A stretch of DNA of 19,220 bases from DASRZM01 sp035686365 (GCA_035686365.1 DASRZM010000073.1:1-19220); one strand, 5' to 3'; positions 1 to 8,970 are shown, numbered from the stretch's first letter. The notes: generated from the sequence alone by a model not told the origin. Numbers and translations: made by a program.

Positions 1-91
1 CGGTCGAAACGGCCGGACACAGCCGAAAACCGGGTTGGTGGATCGGATCGAGGCGGAGGGCTGAAACGCAAGCCGGATGCGGCCTGCAGGG

Positions 92-167
92 TGGTGGCCA
101 GGGACGGAATCGAACCGCCGACACGGGGATTTTCAGTCCCCTGCTCTACCAACTGAGCTACCTGGCC
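92..167 (-). tRNA. tRNA-Phe (anticodon GAA)
   Basis: On the minus strand a full 76-base cloverleaf can be drawn. The acceptor arm GGCCAGG (167-161) pairs with CCTGGCC (102-96). After it come TA at positions 8-9, a D arm GCTC/GAGC, an anticodon stem GGGGA/TCCCC with loop CTGAAAA (anticodon GAA, phenylalanine), a T arm containing GTTCGATTC, and an encoded CCA at 94-92. Every stem pairs, so the gene appears intact. It lies alone, transcribed away from the lipoprotein gene at 393. No U-tract terminator is visible in the 91 bases downstream to the window edge, and nothing else was recognised there. Confidence 0.97.
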
Positions 168-232
168 CCGGGTGCCGCGGAGCCGCGGGATCTGGAACTG
201 CGCCCTGGGAGGTCGGGCGGCGAAGGCGCGGA

Positions 233-261
233 ATTAAAGCCGTTGCCGGGGCCTGCGTCAA
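233..261 (-). promoter_or_regulatory. sigma70-type promoter of tRNA-Phe
   Basis: Read on the minus strand, TTGACG (261-256) is followed by exactly 17 bases and then TTTAAT (238-233), which is 5 of 6 matches at each hexamer. The bases just after the -10 are TCCGCGCC, a GC-rich discriminator like those of stringently controlled stable-RNA promoters. Transcription would start near 226, giving a leader of about 59 bases before the mature tRNA 5' end at 167. It is the best-matching promoter in the window. Confidence 0.75.
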
Positions 262-392
262 GGCCGTTCACGCCCGGCTGCGGGCCATTGCGCGAGGCTG
301 GGGCTGAACCGGCGGGCAAGCGCGGACTGCATCCGTGCAACGCGCAGCGCGCGGCGTCCGTCTGTCGGAAAACAGCCCTGCAGGAGGTTTCC

Positions 393-818
393 ATGAACAC
401 CTTTCGCGCATCGGCGATGGTATTGGGCGTGTTGGCCACGGGCATCGCGCTGACGGCCTGCGCGCGCGGTAGCGGCGAGTACCGCGGGCCCGAGGCCCGC
501 ATGGCCGACCGGCTGGCGTTCTACGAGCGTTTCGCAGGGCCGCCGGTCGACTCGTTCCACTTCTGGCAGCTGCTGCGGTTCGAGACCCTGGGCGAATACA
601 CCGTGGCGGTGTGGCCGACCCTGGACGAGGCGTACCTGGTGCAGGTGCGCAAGCCGTGCCAGGGACTGGAGTTCGCGCAATCGATCGGGCTCAGTTCGAC
701 GCAGCATCGCGTGCACCAGCGTTTCGATACGGTCAGCTTCCGGGAACAGAAATGCCGGATCGCGCAGATCCGGCCGGTCGACGGGTTGGCGCTGAAGCGG
801 GCCGAACGCGGGGAGTAG
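393..818 (+). CDS. DUF6491-type lipoprotein
   Basis: A 141-residue protein of unknown function. The start ATG is chosen because AGGAGG (382-387) lies 5 bases upstream, and because it opens directly into a lipoprotein signal peptide: hydrophobic residues 8-20, then lipobox L-T-A-C with the acylated Cys at 23. An upstream in-frame start at 243 would destroy this signal. The mature part has two cysteines in KPCQGL and QKCRIAQIRP, with FDTVSF between them; this spacing resembles the DUF6491 family, common in Xanthomonadales. Family membership is recognised from the motif pattern, not from a search. It converges with yggX across 28 bases. Confidence 0.85.
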   Translation: MNTFRASAMVLGVLATGIALTACARGSGEYRGPEARMADRLAFYERFAGPPVDSFHFWQLLRFETLGEYTVAVWPTLDEAYLVQVRKPCQGLEFAQSIGLSSTQHRVHQRFDTVSFREQKCRIAQIRPVDGLALKRAERGE

Positions 819-846
819 GCAGGATCGGCGAGGCGTGGACGCGGCG

Positions 847-1116
847 TTACTCGGGCGGCGAGTAGCCGGCGGGCTTCTCGGCGCCTTCGCCGAACAGGAA
901 CCGCTCCATCTCGGTCTCCAGGAACGCGCGGTGCTTGGGGTCCAGCGGCGAGAGCCTGTTCTCGTTGATCAGCAAGGTCTGGTGGGCCAACCATTGGGCC
1001 CAGGCCGACTTGCCGATGTGCTCGTACACGCGCTTGCCCAGCGCGCCGGGCCAGGGCACGAAGTCCAGGCCTTCGGTTTGCTGATGCTCCTTCTGGCAGT
1101 ACACCGTGCGGTTCAT
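847..1116 (-). CDS. yggX: YggX, probable Fe(2+)-trafficking / oxidative damage protection protein
   Basis: An 89-residue protein matching the YggX family in length and motifs: N-terminal RTVYCQKEHQ with the conserved Cys7, then DFVPWPGALGKR and WAQWLAHQTLLINE, and the charged tail typical of the family. YggX proteins are small cytosolic factors linked to protection of Fe-S clusters from oxidation and to iron transfer. The start ATG (1116-1114) overlaps the mutY stop as ATGA, so translation is probably coupled. MutY carries a [4Fe-4S] cluster and repairs 8-oxoguanine mispairs, and the mutY-yggX pairing is conserved in gammaproteobacteria, which fits a shared oxidative-stress role. It is the last gene of the ftsY operon. 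Confidence 0.95.
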   Translation of the reverse strand: MNRTVYCQKEHQQTEGLDFVPWPGALGKRVYEHIGKSAWAQWLAHQTLLINENRLSPLDPKHRAFLETEMERFLFGEGAEKPAGYSPPE

Positions 1117-2189
1117 TGCGTGCAGCTCCTTGCGCGTGCGTGGTCGTGCAGCAGGCGCCGGATCGGCGCCGGCATGCCGATGTTGGCGAACTCGGCCGGA
1201 TCGGTCCAGCGCAGCGGGTCGTCGGCCGCGCGCAGGGCAGGGCGCGGATCGATGCGCAGGCGCAGCGGCCGCGCCTCCAGCGTGAAGTGCGTGAACTGGT
1301 GCCGCAGCGGCGGCAGGGCTTCGGCAGCCGACCAGTCCGCGGCGAAACGCGCGTTCAGCCAGTCGCGCGCCTGCGCTTCGTCGGCGGCATCGGGCAGCGA
1401 CCACAGGCCCGGCCAGACGCCAGCGCCGGGGCGGCGCTGCATGGCGATTCGACCGTCGGCGTCCTCCAGCCACAGCAGCACGGCCTGGCGCGTGGGCCGG
1501 ACCCGGCGTGGACGCGGCGTCGGCAACTCGCCTACGCGTCCAGTGGCGTGGGCGACGCAGTCGATGCGCAGCGGGCATGCATTGCATCGCGGGCGGCTGC
1601 GCGTGCACACGGTCGCACCCAGGTCCATCTGCGCCTGCGTGTAGTCGGCCATCCGCGACTGCGGGAGCAGCCGGCCGGCAAGCGACCACAGCGCATTGGC
1701 CACGGCGGCTTCGCCGGGCCAGCCTTCGATGCCCTGCCAGCGCGACAGCAGGCGCCGGACGTTGCCGTCCAGGATCGGCCAGCGCTGCCCGTGCGCCTGC
1801 GCCAGGATCGCGCCGGCGGTGGAGCGCCCGATGCCGGGCAGCGCCGACAGCGCTCCAAAATCGGCCGGGAGTTCGCCGCCGTGGCGCTCCATGCATATGC
1901 GTGCGGCACGGTGCAGGTTGCGCGCCCTGGAGTAGTAACCCAGCCCGGACCACAGGGAAAACACGATGTCCGGATCGGCCGCCGCCAGCACCGGCAGCGC
2001 GGGCAGTCTCGCAACGAAGCGCTCGAAGTAGGGCACCACGGTCGCGACCTGGGTCTGCTGCAGCATCACCTCCGACAGCCACACCCGGTAGGCTGAGCGC
2101 GGTCGTTGCCAAGGCAGGTCGTGACGGCCGTGGGCGTCGAACCAGCGCAGCAGCCGGTCGGCAAAGCAACTGTCGGCCGCCGCGCTCAT
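1113..2189 (-). CDS. mutY: MutY, adenine DNA glycosylase
   Basis: A 358-residue base-excision repair enzyme that removes adenine mispaired with guanine or 8-oxoguanine. Visible features in order: catalytic Glu40 in SEVMLQQTQ; helix-hairpin-helix LPGIGRSTAGAI (117-128); catalytic Asp141 in ILDGNV; the [4Fe-4S] ligands Cys195-X6-Cys202-X2-Cys205-X5-Cys211; and a C-terminal Nudix-like 8-oxoG recognition domain (about 230-350) with LRHQFTHF. Length is normal for the family and no key residue is missing. The start ATG (2189-2187) overlaps the stop of the upstream AsmA-like gene, and its own stop overlaps the yggX start. Confidence 0.98.
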   Translation of the reverse strand: MSAAADSCFADRLLRWFDAHGRHDLPWQRPRSAYRVWLSEVMLQQTQVATVVPYFERFVARLPALPVLAAADPDIVFSLWSGLGYYSRARNLHRAARICMERHGGELPADFGALSALPGIGRSTAGAILAQAHGQRWPILDGNVRRLLSRWQGIEGWPGEAAVANALWSLAGRLLPQSRMADYTQAQMDLGATVCTRSRPRCNACPLRIDCVAHATGRVGELPTPRPRRVRPTRQAVLLWLEDADGRIAMQRRPGAGVWPGLWSLPDAADEAQARDWLNARFAADWSAAEALPPLRHQFTHFTLEARPLRLRIDPRPALRAADDPLRWTDPAEFANIGMPAPIRRLLHDHARARSCTQ

Positions 2190-3274
2190 GGCTCTGCCTG
2201 CGGCGCGTCCCCGGCCGGCTCGTCATCGCCCGAATCCAGGCGCACGCGCACGCCCTGCAGCTGGATGGTATCGAACACCAGGCGCCCGGCCTCGAGCTGG
2301 CCGGTGGCCGGCGGCAGCGGCGTTGCCTGCGGGTCGGTCAGCCAGCCGGCGACGTCGCCCAGGGCGAACCGGCCGCGCAGCGACTCGGCGCCGCGGTGCA
2401 GGGCGAACACCAGATCACCCTGCAGGTCCGGAGTCCCGAGGTACTCCAGGTCGAATCGCGGCGCCTGCGGCGGGTCGCTGGCCGGCAGCAGCCCCGGCCA
2501 CTGCGGTGGCCAGCGGGCGAGCCGCCCCGACAGCGTGAGCTCGACCGGCGTCGGCAGCCGCAGCCCGAAGCGGCCGTTGGCTTCCAGCCACGGTTCGCCA
2601 CCATCGCGTGGCGCCAGCAGCAGGCCCAGGTCACCCAGTTCGAGCGCACCGGCCGGTGTGCTCGGAATCGTGTTCACGGACAAGGAGAAGTCGTGGCGGG
2701 CGTCGTTGCGCTGCAGGACACCGTCGAGCTCGAGTTCGAATCGCCGGCCCGCCCGCAAGGTGCCCGCGTCGAGCGCGATTTCGACGAGCTGCCAGTCGCC
2801 TGAAACGATCTGGCCGTCGGTGACCGAGACGCCGCCGGTGATGTGCGGCAGTTCGATCGGTCCCGGCGGACCCTGCTCGGGCAGCGACGCGCGCCAGCGC
2901 GACCAGGCGCGCAGGTCCAGCACCGGCTGCTGCAGGTCGGCGCCGGTGACGGTGACCTCCTCTTCGAACAGCGTTCGCCACGGCAGCGCGAACTCGACGC
3001 CCACCGCGGTCAGGATCGGTGCATCTGCGGGCGCGCGCACCGCCAGGCCCGACAGTTCCACGCCCAGTTGCGGAAACAGCCCGACCTGGGCCGGTCCCGA
3101 TGCCGTCCACTGCAGCCCGGTCGCCTGGCCGGCCTGCTCCAGCACCAGCGCTGCGACCCGTTCGGCGTCGAAGAAGCTGCGCACGGCCAGCGCGGCGCCG
3201 AGCAGCACGGCGAGCGCCGCGCCGGCCACCCACGGCCAGCGCCTGCGCGGCGTGCGGGCGGGCGGCGTGCTCAA
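2186..3274 (-). CDS. AsmA-like inner-membrane protein, unknown function
   Basis: A 362-residue protein with a basic N-terminus (residues 8-12 rich in Arg), one membrane helix at about 14-31 and a long beta-rich exported part. The FFDAERV...LEQAGQATGL segment followed by alternating hydrophobic strands resembles the start of AsmA/TamB-type proteins, which bridge the envelope and affect outer-membrane lipid or protein transport. It is shorter than AsmA itself (about 600 residues). The chosen start is TTG (3274-3272), overlapping the ftsY stop as TTGA; the ribosome-binding site is poor, and a later start would cut into the membrane helix. Assignment to AsmA rests on architecture and residue pattern only. 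Confidence 0.75.
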   Translation of the reverse strand: MSTPPARTPRRRWPWVAGAALAVLLGAALAVRSFFDAERVAALVLEQAGQATGLQWTASGPAQVGLFPQLGVELSGLAVRAPADAPILTAVGVEFALPWRTLFEEEVTVTGADLQQPVLDLRAWSRWRASLPEQGPPGPIELPHITGGVSVTDGQIVSGDWQLVEIALDAGTLRAGRRFELELDGVLQRNDARHDFSLSVNTIPSTPAGALELGDLGLLLAPRDGGEPWLEANGRFGLRLPTPVELTLSGRLARWPPQWPGLLPASDPPQAPRFDLEYLGTPDLQGDLVFALHRGAESLRGRFALGDVAGWLTDPQATPLPPATGQLEAGRLVFDTIQLQGVRVRLDSGDDEPAGDAPQAEP

Positions 3275-4287
3275 GCGCCCAGCGTCGCGGGCAACAACGC
3301 GTCGACGAACGCGTCCGGATCGAAGTTGCGCAGGTCCTGCGGCCGTTCGCCCAGCCCGATGTAGCGGATCGGCAGACCGAACTCGCGCGCCAGTGCGAAC
3401 ACCACGCCGCCCTTGGCGGTGCCATCGAGCTTGGTCACCGCCAGCCCGCTGACCTGCGCGGCCTGGCGGAACTGCCGGACCTGGCTGATCGCGTTCTGCC
3501 CGGTGGTGCCGTCGATGATCATCAGCACCTCGTGCGGTGCGGCGGCATCGAGCTTGCCGAGCACGCGGTGGATCTTGCCCAGCTCGTCCATCAGGCCCGA
3601 TTGCGTGTGCAGGCGACCGGCGGTGTCCACGATCAGCACGTCGGCATCGCGCGCGCGCGCCGTCGCCAGCGCGTCGTAGGCCACGCTAGCCGAGTCGGCG
3701 CCGGCGCCCTGGGCGATCACCGGCACCTGGTTGCGCTCGCCCCAGGCCTGCAGCTGTTCCACTGCGGCGGCGCGGAAGGTGTCGCCAGCCGCCAGGACCA
3801 CCGCGCGGCCCTGGTCGGCGAAGCGGCGGCCCAGCTTGCCGATCGTGGTGGTCTTGCCGACTCCGTTGACCCCCACCGCCAGGATCACGAACGGCCGATG
3901 GACCGGTGCGATATCCAGCGGCACGGCCACCGGTCGCAGCACGGCGACGAGTTCGGCGCGCAGCGCGGCCAGCAGTGCGGCGGGGTCGGCGAACTCGCGC
4001 GCATGCAGGCGCCGGCGCAGCGCATCGATGATCTGGACCGTTGCGGTGACGCCCACATCGGCGCCCAGCAGCGTGGTCTCGATGTCCTCGAGCAGGTCCT
4101 CGCCCAGCGCCGGGTGCCCGGCGAACAGTCGCGAGAAGCCGCGCGCGAACGTGCTGCCGGAAAGTTTCTCCCGCCAGGCGGGGGGTTCCTGGGCGGCAGC
4201 CGGCGCGGCGGCGGGCGGCGCCACGTCCAATTCCGTTCCGGCCGCTGCATCGTCGTCGGCCGGCTTCTTCTTCCAGAATCTGATCAT
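3271..4287 (-). CDS. ftsY: FtsY, signal recognition particle receptor GTPase
   Basis: A 338-residue SRP receptor that docks ribosome-SRP complexes at the membrane for co-translational insertion. Layout: N-terminal basic membrane-contact residues (MIRFWKKK), a short Ala/Pro/Asp-rich linker to about 36, the helical N domain (about 40-125), then the GTPase G domain. GTPase motifs: P-loop GVNGVGKTTT (139-148), DTAGR (221-225), TKLDGTAKGG (285-294), and closing GLGERPQDLRNFD. The acidic A domain is much shorter than in E. coli, as in many Xanthomonadales. It is the first gene of the operon, with the AsmA-like gene overlapping its stop, and it is divergent from rsmD. Confidence 0.98.
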   Translation of the reverse strand: MIRFWKKKPADDDAAAGTELDVAPPAAAPAAAQEPPAWREKLSGSTFARGFSRLFAGHPALGEDLLEDIETTLLGADVGVTATVQIIDALRRRLHAREFADPAALLAALRAELVAVLRPVAVPLDIAPVHRPFVILAVGVNGVGKTTTIGKLGRRFADQGRAVVLAAGDTFRAAAVEQLQAWGERNQVPVIAQGAGADSASVAYDALATARARDADVLIVDTAGRLHTQSGLMDELGKIHRVLGKLDAAAPHEVLMIIDGTTGQNAISQVRQFRQAAQVSGLAVTKLDGTAKGGVVFALAREFGLPIRYIGLGERPQDLRNFDPDAFVDALLPATLGA

Positions 4288-4368
4288 GGTGCGAGCTGCG
4301 GAACGCCGTGCGCGGGCGGGGCCCGCGGAGCGAGGCGGGTCGGGTCGACGCCGTCGGGTCGCGGCGGT

Positions 4369-4399
4369 TCGACAGGGCCGGCCGTGCGACGCTTAAACT
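4369..4399 (+). promoter_or_regulatory. weak candidate promoter for rsmD
   Basis: In the 155-base ftsY/rsmD divergent region the only AT-rich spot is around 4393-4400. TAAACT (4394-4399) can act as a -10. TCGACA (4369-4374) could be its -35, with a long 19-base spacer. Transcription would start near 4406, ahead of either possible rsmD start. The same AT-rich spot read on the minus strand could serve ftsY, but no convincing hexamer pair was found for it. Confidence 0.3.
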
Positions 4400-4442
4400 T
4401 GGCGCTTTCGGGCATGGTAGCACCGCGATGCGTCGAGCCCGC

Positions 4443-5006
4443 ATGAGCACAACCGGCCCGCGAGGCAGCGTGCGGATCGTTGGCGGCCGCCTGCGCGGCT
4501 CGCGCCTGCCGGTGGCGGCACAGCCCGGCATGCGGCCGACTCCGGACCGCGTGCGCGAGACGCTGTTCAACTGGCTGCAGCCGGTGATCGACGGGGCGCG
4601 CTGCCTGGACCTGTTCGCCGGGTCCGGTGCGCTCGGCCTGGAGGCGGTTTCGCGCGGGGCCGTGCAGGTGCTCATGGTCGAGCGCGACCCGGCACTGGCG
4701 CGGGCCCTGCGCGAGCAGGCCGAGCGCCTGCTCGCAGCGGAGGCCGAGATCCTGTGCACCGATGCACTGGCGCTGCTGCGTGGGCCGGCGACGCCTGCCT
4801 TCGACGTGGTCTTCGTCGATCCGCCATTCGGCCAGGCGCTGTGGGCGCCGGTGCTCGATGCATTGCCCGCCTGGCTGCGGCCGGGCGCGCTGGTGTACGT
4901 GGAATCTCCCGTCGATGCCGCACTGGAGCCGCCCCGGGGCTATGCACTGCACCGGGAAGGGCGCACCCGCGAGACGCGCTACGCACTGTACCGCTACGGG
5001 CCCTGA
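4443..5006 (+). CDS. rsmD: RsmD, 16S rRNA (guanine(966)-N(2))-methyltransferase
   Basis: A 187-residue SAM-dependent enzyme that methylates G966 of 16S rRNA during 30S assembly. Visible: N-terminal VRIVGGRLRGSRLP, then RPTPDRVRETLFNWL, SAM-binding motif I DLFAGSGALGLEA (56-68), acidic end of strand 2 MVERD, and catalytic motif IV VFVDPPF (123-129). These match RsmD along its whole length. The start at 4443 places VRIVGG at the family's usual distance; an in-frame ATG at 4428 is possible, and neither has a clear Shine-Dalgarno site. coaD follows 69 bases downstream, a common pairing in proteobacteria. Confidence 0.96.
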   Translation: MSTTGPRGSVRIVGGRLRGSRLPVAAQPGMRPTPDRVRETLFNWLQPVIDGARCLDLFAGSGALGLEAVSRGAVQVLMVERDPALARALREQAERLLAAEAEILCTDALALLRGPATPAFDVVFVDPPFGQALWAPVLDALPAWLRPGALVYVESPVDAALEPPRGYALHREGRTRETRYALYRYGP

Positions 5007-5030
5007 CGGCGGCGCCGGGCGGGCCCCGCC

Positions 5031-5039
5031 TGCTACACT
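5031..5039 (+). promoter_or_regulatory. extended -10 element upstream of coaD
   Basis: TGCTACACT matches an extended -10 (TG-N-TATAAT with TACACT as hexamer). No good -35 lies 16-18 bases upstream, which is tolerable for an extended -10 promoter. Transcription would start near 5046, about 30 bases before the coaD ATG, so coaD could be made independently of rsmD. Confidence 0.45.
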
Positions 5040-5075
5040 CCGGGGCGGCACACCGAGCGAGACCGAACGCCACGC

Positions 5076-5576
5076 ATGAATGCGGCCCGCCGCCGGATCG
5101 CGGTCTATCCGGGCACCTTCGATCCCATCACCAACGGCCACATCGACCTGGTCAACCGCGCCGCGCCGTTGTTCGAGAGGATCATCGTGGGTATCGCCGA
5201 AAGCCCGGGCAAAGGGCCCGCGTTCACCCTGGCCGAACGCGTGGCCATGGCGAGCGAGGCGCTGGCGCACCTGGACAACCTCGAGGTGCGCGGATTCGAC
5301 GGGTTGCTGGCGCACTTCGTGCGCGAGATGCAGGCGGGCATCCTGCTGCGCGGCCTGCGCGCGGTGTCCGACTTCGAGTACGAGTTCCAGCTCGCCAGCA
5401 TGAACCGCCACCTGATTCCCGAGGTCGAAACGCTGTTCCTGACACCGGCCGAGCAGTACAGCTTCATTTCCTCGTCCCTGGTCCGCGAGATCGCACGGCT
5501 GGGCGGTGACGTTTCCGGTTTCGTGCATCCCGCGGTCCAGACGGCGCTGTGCTCGAAATGGTCCTGCAACGATTGA
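5076..5576 (+). CDS. coaD: CoaD, phosphopantetheine adenylyltransferase
   Basis: A 166-residue cytosolic enzyme for the penultimate step of coenzyme A synthesis: 4'-phosphopantetheine plus ATP gives dephospho-CoA and pyrophosphate. The nucleotidyltransferase signature is clear: YPGTFDPITNGH (11-22, with the T/HxGH motif TNGH at 19-22) and the second ATP-binding motif ISSSLVRE (131-138). Between them lie the conserved LLRGLRAVSDFEYE (90-103) and LASMNR substrate-site segments. Length is typical. The start ATG sits just before IAVYPGTFDP as usual; the ribosome-binding site is weak. The next gene, a lipoprotein, begins 26 bases after the stop. Confidence 0.98.
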   Translation: MNAARRRIAVYPGTFDPITNGHIDLVNRAAPLFERIIVGIAESPGKGPAFTLAERVAMASEALAHLDNLEVRGFDGLLAHFVREMQAGILLRGLRAVSDFEYEFQLASMNRHLIPEVETLFLTPAEQYSFISSSLVREIARLGGDVSGFVHPAVQTALCSKWSCND

Positions 5577-5602
5577 TCGAAACACGAGTGGAGACGGCGA
5601 AC

Positions 5603-6094
5603 ATGGCAAAGACGATGCAACTGGTTGCAGTGGCGCTGCTGCTGGCGCTGCTGGGGGGCTGCGACAAGGGCAAGGAGGAAGCCACGCAGGCCGCACCGCA
5701 GGAGGTGCGCGCGCCTGCCAATGGCGACGAGAAGGCATGGCGCGACTACCTGGTCGCGGTCGTCAAGCAGAACATGCAGGACATCCGCAGCAGTCCGTAC
5801 ATGTACTACCTGCCCAAGACCGACGACCCGGAATACCAGGAGAAGTACGACCGCCAGCTCGACAACGTTTCCAATACCGTCGCGCGCGGGGTGCTGCCGG
5901 GCAACATGCTGGCGTTCGGCTCTCCCGATTCGGGGCGGATGGCGGACATGATCTCCGTTGCATTCACCGAAGCCGCGGAGGGCTCGATGCAGGGCGTGCG
6001 GGTCCTGTTCATCGGCAAGCCGGCCGACCGCGACCGCGTCGCCGAGGCGGTGGCGCCTTCGGGCGCGCAGTTCGTGTTCGTCGACGCAAGATGA
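5603..6094 (+). CDS. lipoprotein of unknown function
   Basis: A 163-residue predicted lipoprotein that I do not recognise. The ATG at 5603 is preferred: GGAG (5590-5593) is 9 bases upstream, and the start opens into a lipoprotein signal (hydrophobic 6-17, lipobox L-G-G-C, Cys20). An upstream in-frame start at 5549 would add 18 residues before the signal. After a charged, Ala-rich linker (about 21-38) there is a compact domain with MYYLPKTDDPEYQEKYDRQL, then GNMLAFGSPDSGRMADMI, and a C-terminal Rossmann-like half (VRVLFIGKPADRDRV, QFVFVDAR). The cysteine-free mature part and acidic helices suggest a small periplasmic domain. It sits between coaD and the ferredoxin gene, probably co-transcribed. 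Confidence 0.85.
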   Translation: MAKTMQLVAVALLLALLGGCDKGKEEATQAAPQEVRAPANGDEKAWRDYLVAVVKQNMQDIRSSPYMYYLPKTDDPEYQEKYDRQLDNVSNTVARGVLPGNMLAFGSPDSGRMADMISVAFTEAAEGSMQGVRVLFIGKPADRDRVAEAVAPSGAQFVFVDAR

Positions 6095-6140
6095 GGCAGC
6101 GCGGCGGCGTGCGTTGCAGCGCGCCTCCGCCATCGCCTGG

Positions 6141-6395
6141 ATGGCCCTGAGGATCAACGAGCTCTGCGTGAACTGCGACGTCTGCGCCCCGGTGTGTCCG
6201 AACGAGGCGATCTCGATGGGCGCGCAGATCTACGAGATCGATCCGCGGCGCTGCACCGAGTGCGTCGGCCACCACGACGAGCCCCAGTGCGTGATCGTCT
6301 GCCCGGTCGAGTGCATCGATCCGGACCCGGACAGGCCCGAGAGCAGGGAGCAGCTGATGGTGAAGTTCGTCCGCCTGGGCGGGGGTGCGGCATGA
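6141..6395 (+). CDS. yfhL: YfhL-type 2[4Fe-4S] ferredoxin
   Basis: An 84-residue electron carrier. Cluster I ligands are Cys9, Cys12, Cys15 and Cys19 (C-X2-C-X2-C-X3-CP). The second motif is Cys38-X2-Cys41-X8-Cys50-X3-Cys54-P, with the longer loop between its second and third cysteines (VGHHDEPQ) that marks the Allochromatium-type/YfhL ferredoxins, which have unusually low-potential clusters. A further Cys58 follows. The ATG at 6141 gives the usual MALRIN-ELCVNCDVC start; no strong ribosome-binding site is seen in the 46 bases after the lipoprotein gene. Its stop overlaps the GGT start as ATGA. Partner enzymes are not evident. Confidence 0.95.
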   Translation: MALRINELCVNCDVCAPVCPNEAISMGAQIYEIDPRRCTECVGHHDEPQCVIVCPVECIDPDPDRPESREQLMVKFVRLGGGAA

Positions 6396-8094
6396 GCATG
6401 CGGGCAATGTGGCTGGCGCTGTCGCTGCTGGCGCCGGCGGTAGCCGCTCCGGCCGAAGCCCCGGTCGGCGCACGGCCGCCCGGAGCGGCCATCGCCAGTG
6501 CGCATTCGCTGGCCACCGACGCCGGTTTCGAGATCCTGGCCGCGGGCGGCAACGCTTTCGACGCGGCTGTCGCGACCGCTGCCGTACTTTCGGTGGTCGA
6601 GCAGACCAGTTCGGGCATCGGCGGCGGCGGGTTCTACCTGCTGCACTTCGGCGACGGCCGCGACAGCGTGTTCGTGGACGCGCGCGAGGTCGCGCCGGCC
6701 GCGGTCCGCGCCGCCGACTACCTCGACGCCGAGGGCAACCTCGACCGCGACCGCAGCGTCAATGGCCCGTTGTCGGCCGGCATCCCGGGTGCCGTCGCAG
6801 CCATGGAGCACGTGTCCTCGCGCTACGGCACGCTGCCGCTGGCACGCACGCTGCAACCGGCGATCCGGATCGCCCGCGAAGGGTTCCCCGTATACGAAAA
6901 GCTCGCCCGCATGGCGGCCGCGCGCGCGCAGGTGCTGGCACGCTACCCGGCCTCGGCGACACTGTACCTGCCCGGCGGCGAGCCGGTGGCGGTCGGCCAC
7001 CGGCTGCTGCAACCGGACCTGGCCTGGAGCATCGGGCAGATCGCCGAACACGGTGCCGAGGCTTTCTATCGGGGCGAGCTGGCGCAACGGATCCTGGCGG
7101 GGGTGCGCGCGGCCGGCGGCAACTGGACGGCGCAGGACCTGGCCGGCTACCGGGTGGTCGAACGCGAGCCGATCGCGTTCGACTACGGCGGCCACCGGAT
7201 CGTCACCGCGCCGCCGCCGTCCTCCGGCGGCGTGGCGCTGGCGACCATGCTCAACGTACTCTCCGGCTACGAGCTGCAACGGCTGGAAACGGCGCCGCGC
7301 GTGCACCTGATCGTGGAGGCGATGCGGCGCGCCTATCGCGACCGGACCCTGTACCTGGGTGACCCGGATTTCGTCGAGGTCCCGGTCGGGCGGCTGGTGC
7401 ACCCGCATTACGCGGCCGGCCTGCGCGCGTCGATCCGGCTGGACCGGGCCACGCCCAGCGGGATCCTGCCGGGCATCGAGTCCAGCGGCGAGGGGACCGA
7501 TACCTCGCACCTGTCGATCATCGACTCGGAGGGCAACGCGGTCTCGGCTACGCTGACGGTGAACCTGCCGTTCGGCTCGGGCTTCACGGCGCCGGGCACC
7601 GGCATCATCCTCAACAACGAGATGGACGATTTCGCACTGAAAGCCGGCGTGCCCAACGCCTACGGGCTGATCGGCGTGGACGCCAACGCCCCCGAACCGG
7701 GCAAGCGCATGCTCTCGTCGATGACGCCCACGATCGTGCATTCGCCGGACCGGCTGGCCGTGATCGGCACCCCGGGCGGCGGACGCATCATCACCATGGT
7801 GCTCACCGGAGTGCTGGAACTGATCCGGGGCGCACATCCGCGCGAGGTGGTCGCCGCGCCGCGCTTCCACCACCAGTACCTGCCCGATGTGATCTCCGCC
7901 GAACCCGGCGCGCTGGATGTCGGCGTCCGCCGCTGGCTCGGCGATGCCGGCCACACCATCAGCGACGGCGAGCAGACCTGGGGCAACCTGCAGGTGGTGG
8001 CCTGGGACAAGCGTGCCGGAACACTGGCCGGCGGCAGCGACCCGCGCAGCGGCGCCGGCAAGGCACGCGTGGAAATCGCCGACAAGACGCAACC

Positions 8095-8098
<4 letters not shown>
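6392..8098 (+). CDS. ggt: gamma-glutamyltransferase / glutathione hydrolase
   Basis: A 568-residue periplasmic Ntn-hydrolase that cleaves or transfers the gamma-glutamyl group of glutathione. An N-terminal signal peptide (about 1-23, ending AVAAPAEA) indicates export. The precursor should cut itself before the nucleophile Thr371 in GTDTSHLS, giving a large subunit and a small subunit of about 198 residues. Other family marks: SGIGGGGF (74-81), APPPSSGG, LNNEMDDF (407-414), the substrate-site LSSM (441-444) and IGTPGGGR (458-465). The residue after the nucleophile is Ser, where E. coli GGT has Thr. The start ATG overlaps the ferredoxin stop (ATGA), and the stop overlaps the next start the same way. 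Confidence 0.96.

Positions 8099-8966
<868 letters not shown>

Positions 8967-8970
<4 letters not shown>

Noticed and set aside
243..392. Upstream in-frame extension of the DUF6491 lipoprotein
   Set aside because: It would bury the lipoprotein signal; AGGAGG sits 5 bases before the ATG at 393.
835..1644. Plus-strand open frame over yggX and mutY
   Set aside because: Antisense shadow of two clear genes with conserved motifs; its translation has no recognisable domain.
847..2226. A 459-residue frame on the minus strand ending in YggX, which would suggest a fusion protein
   Set aside because: Only the last 89 codons are YggX; the rest is an Ala/Arg-rich out-of-frame shadow of mutY. The ATGA overlap at 1116 gives the real start.
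6230..8092. Long open frame antisense to the GGT gene
   Set aside because: GC-rich codon bias opens the opposite strand; the translation is His/Arg/Gln-rich and low-complexity with no domain, while the plus strand encodes a complete GGT.
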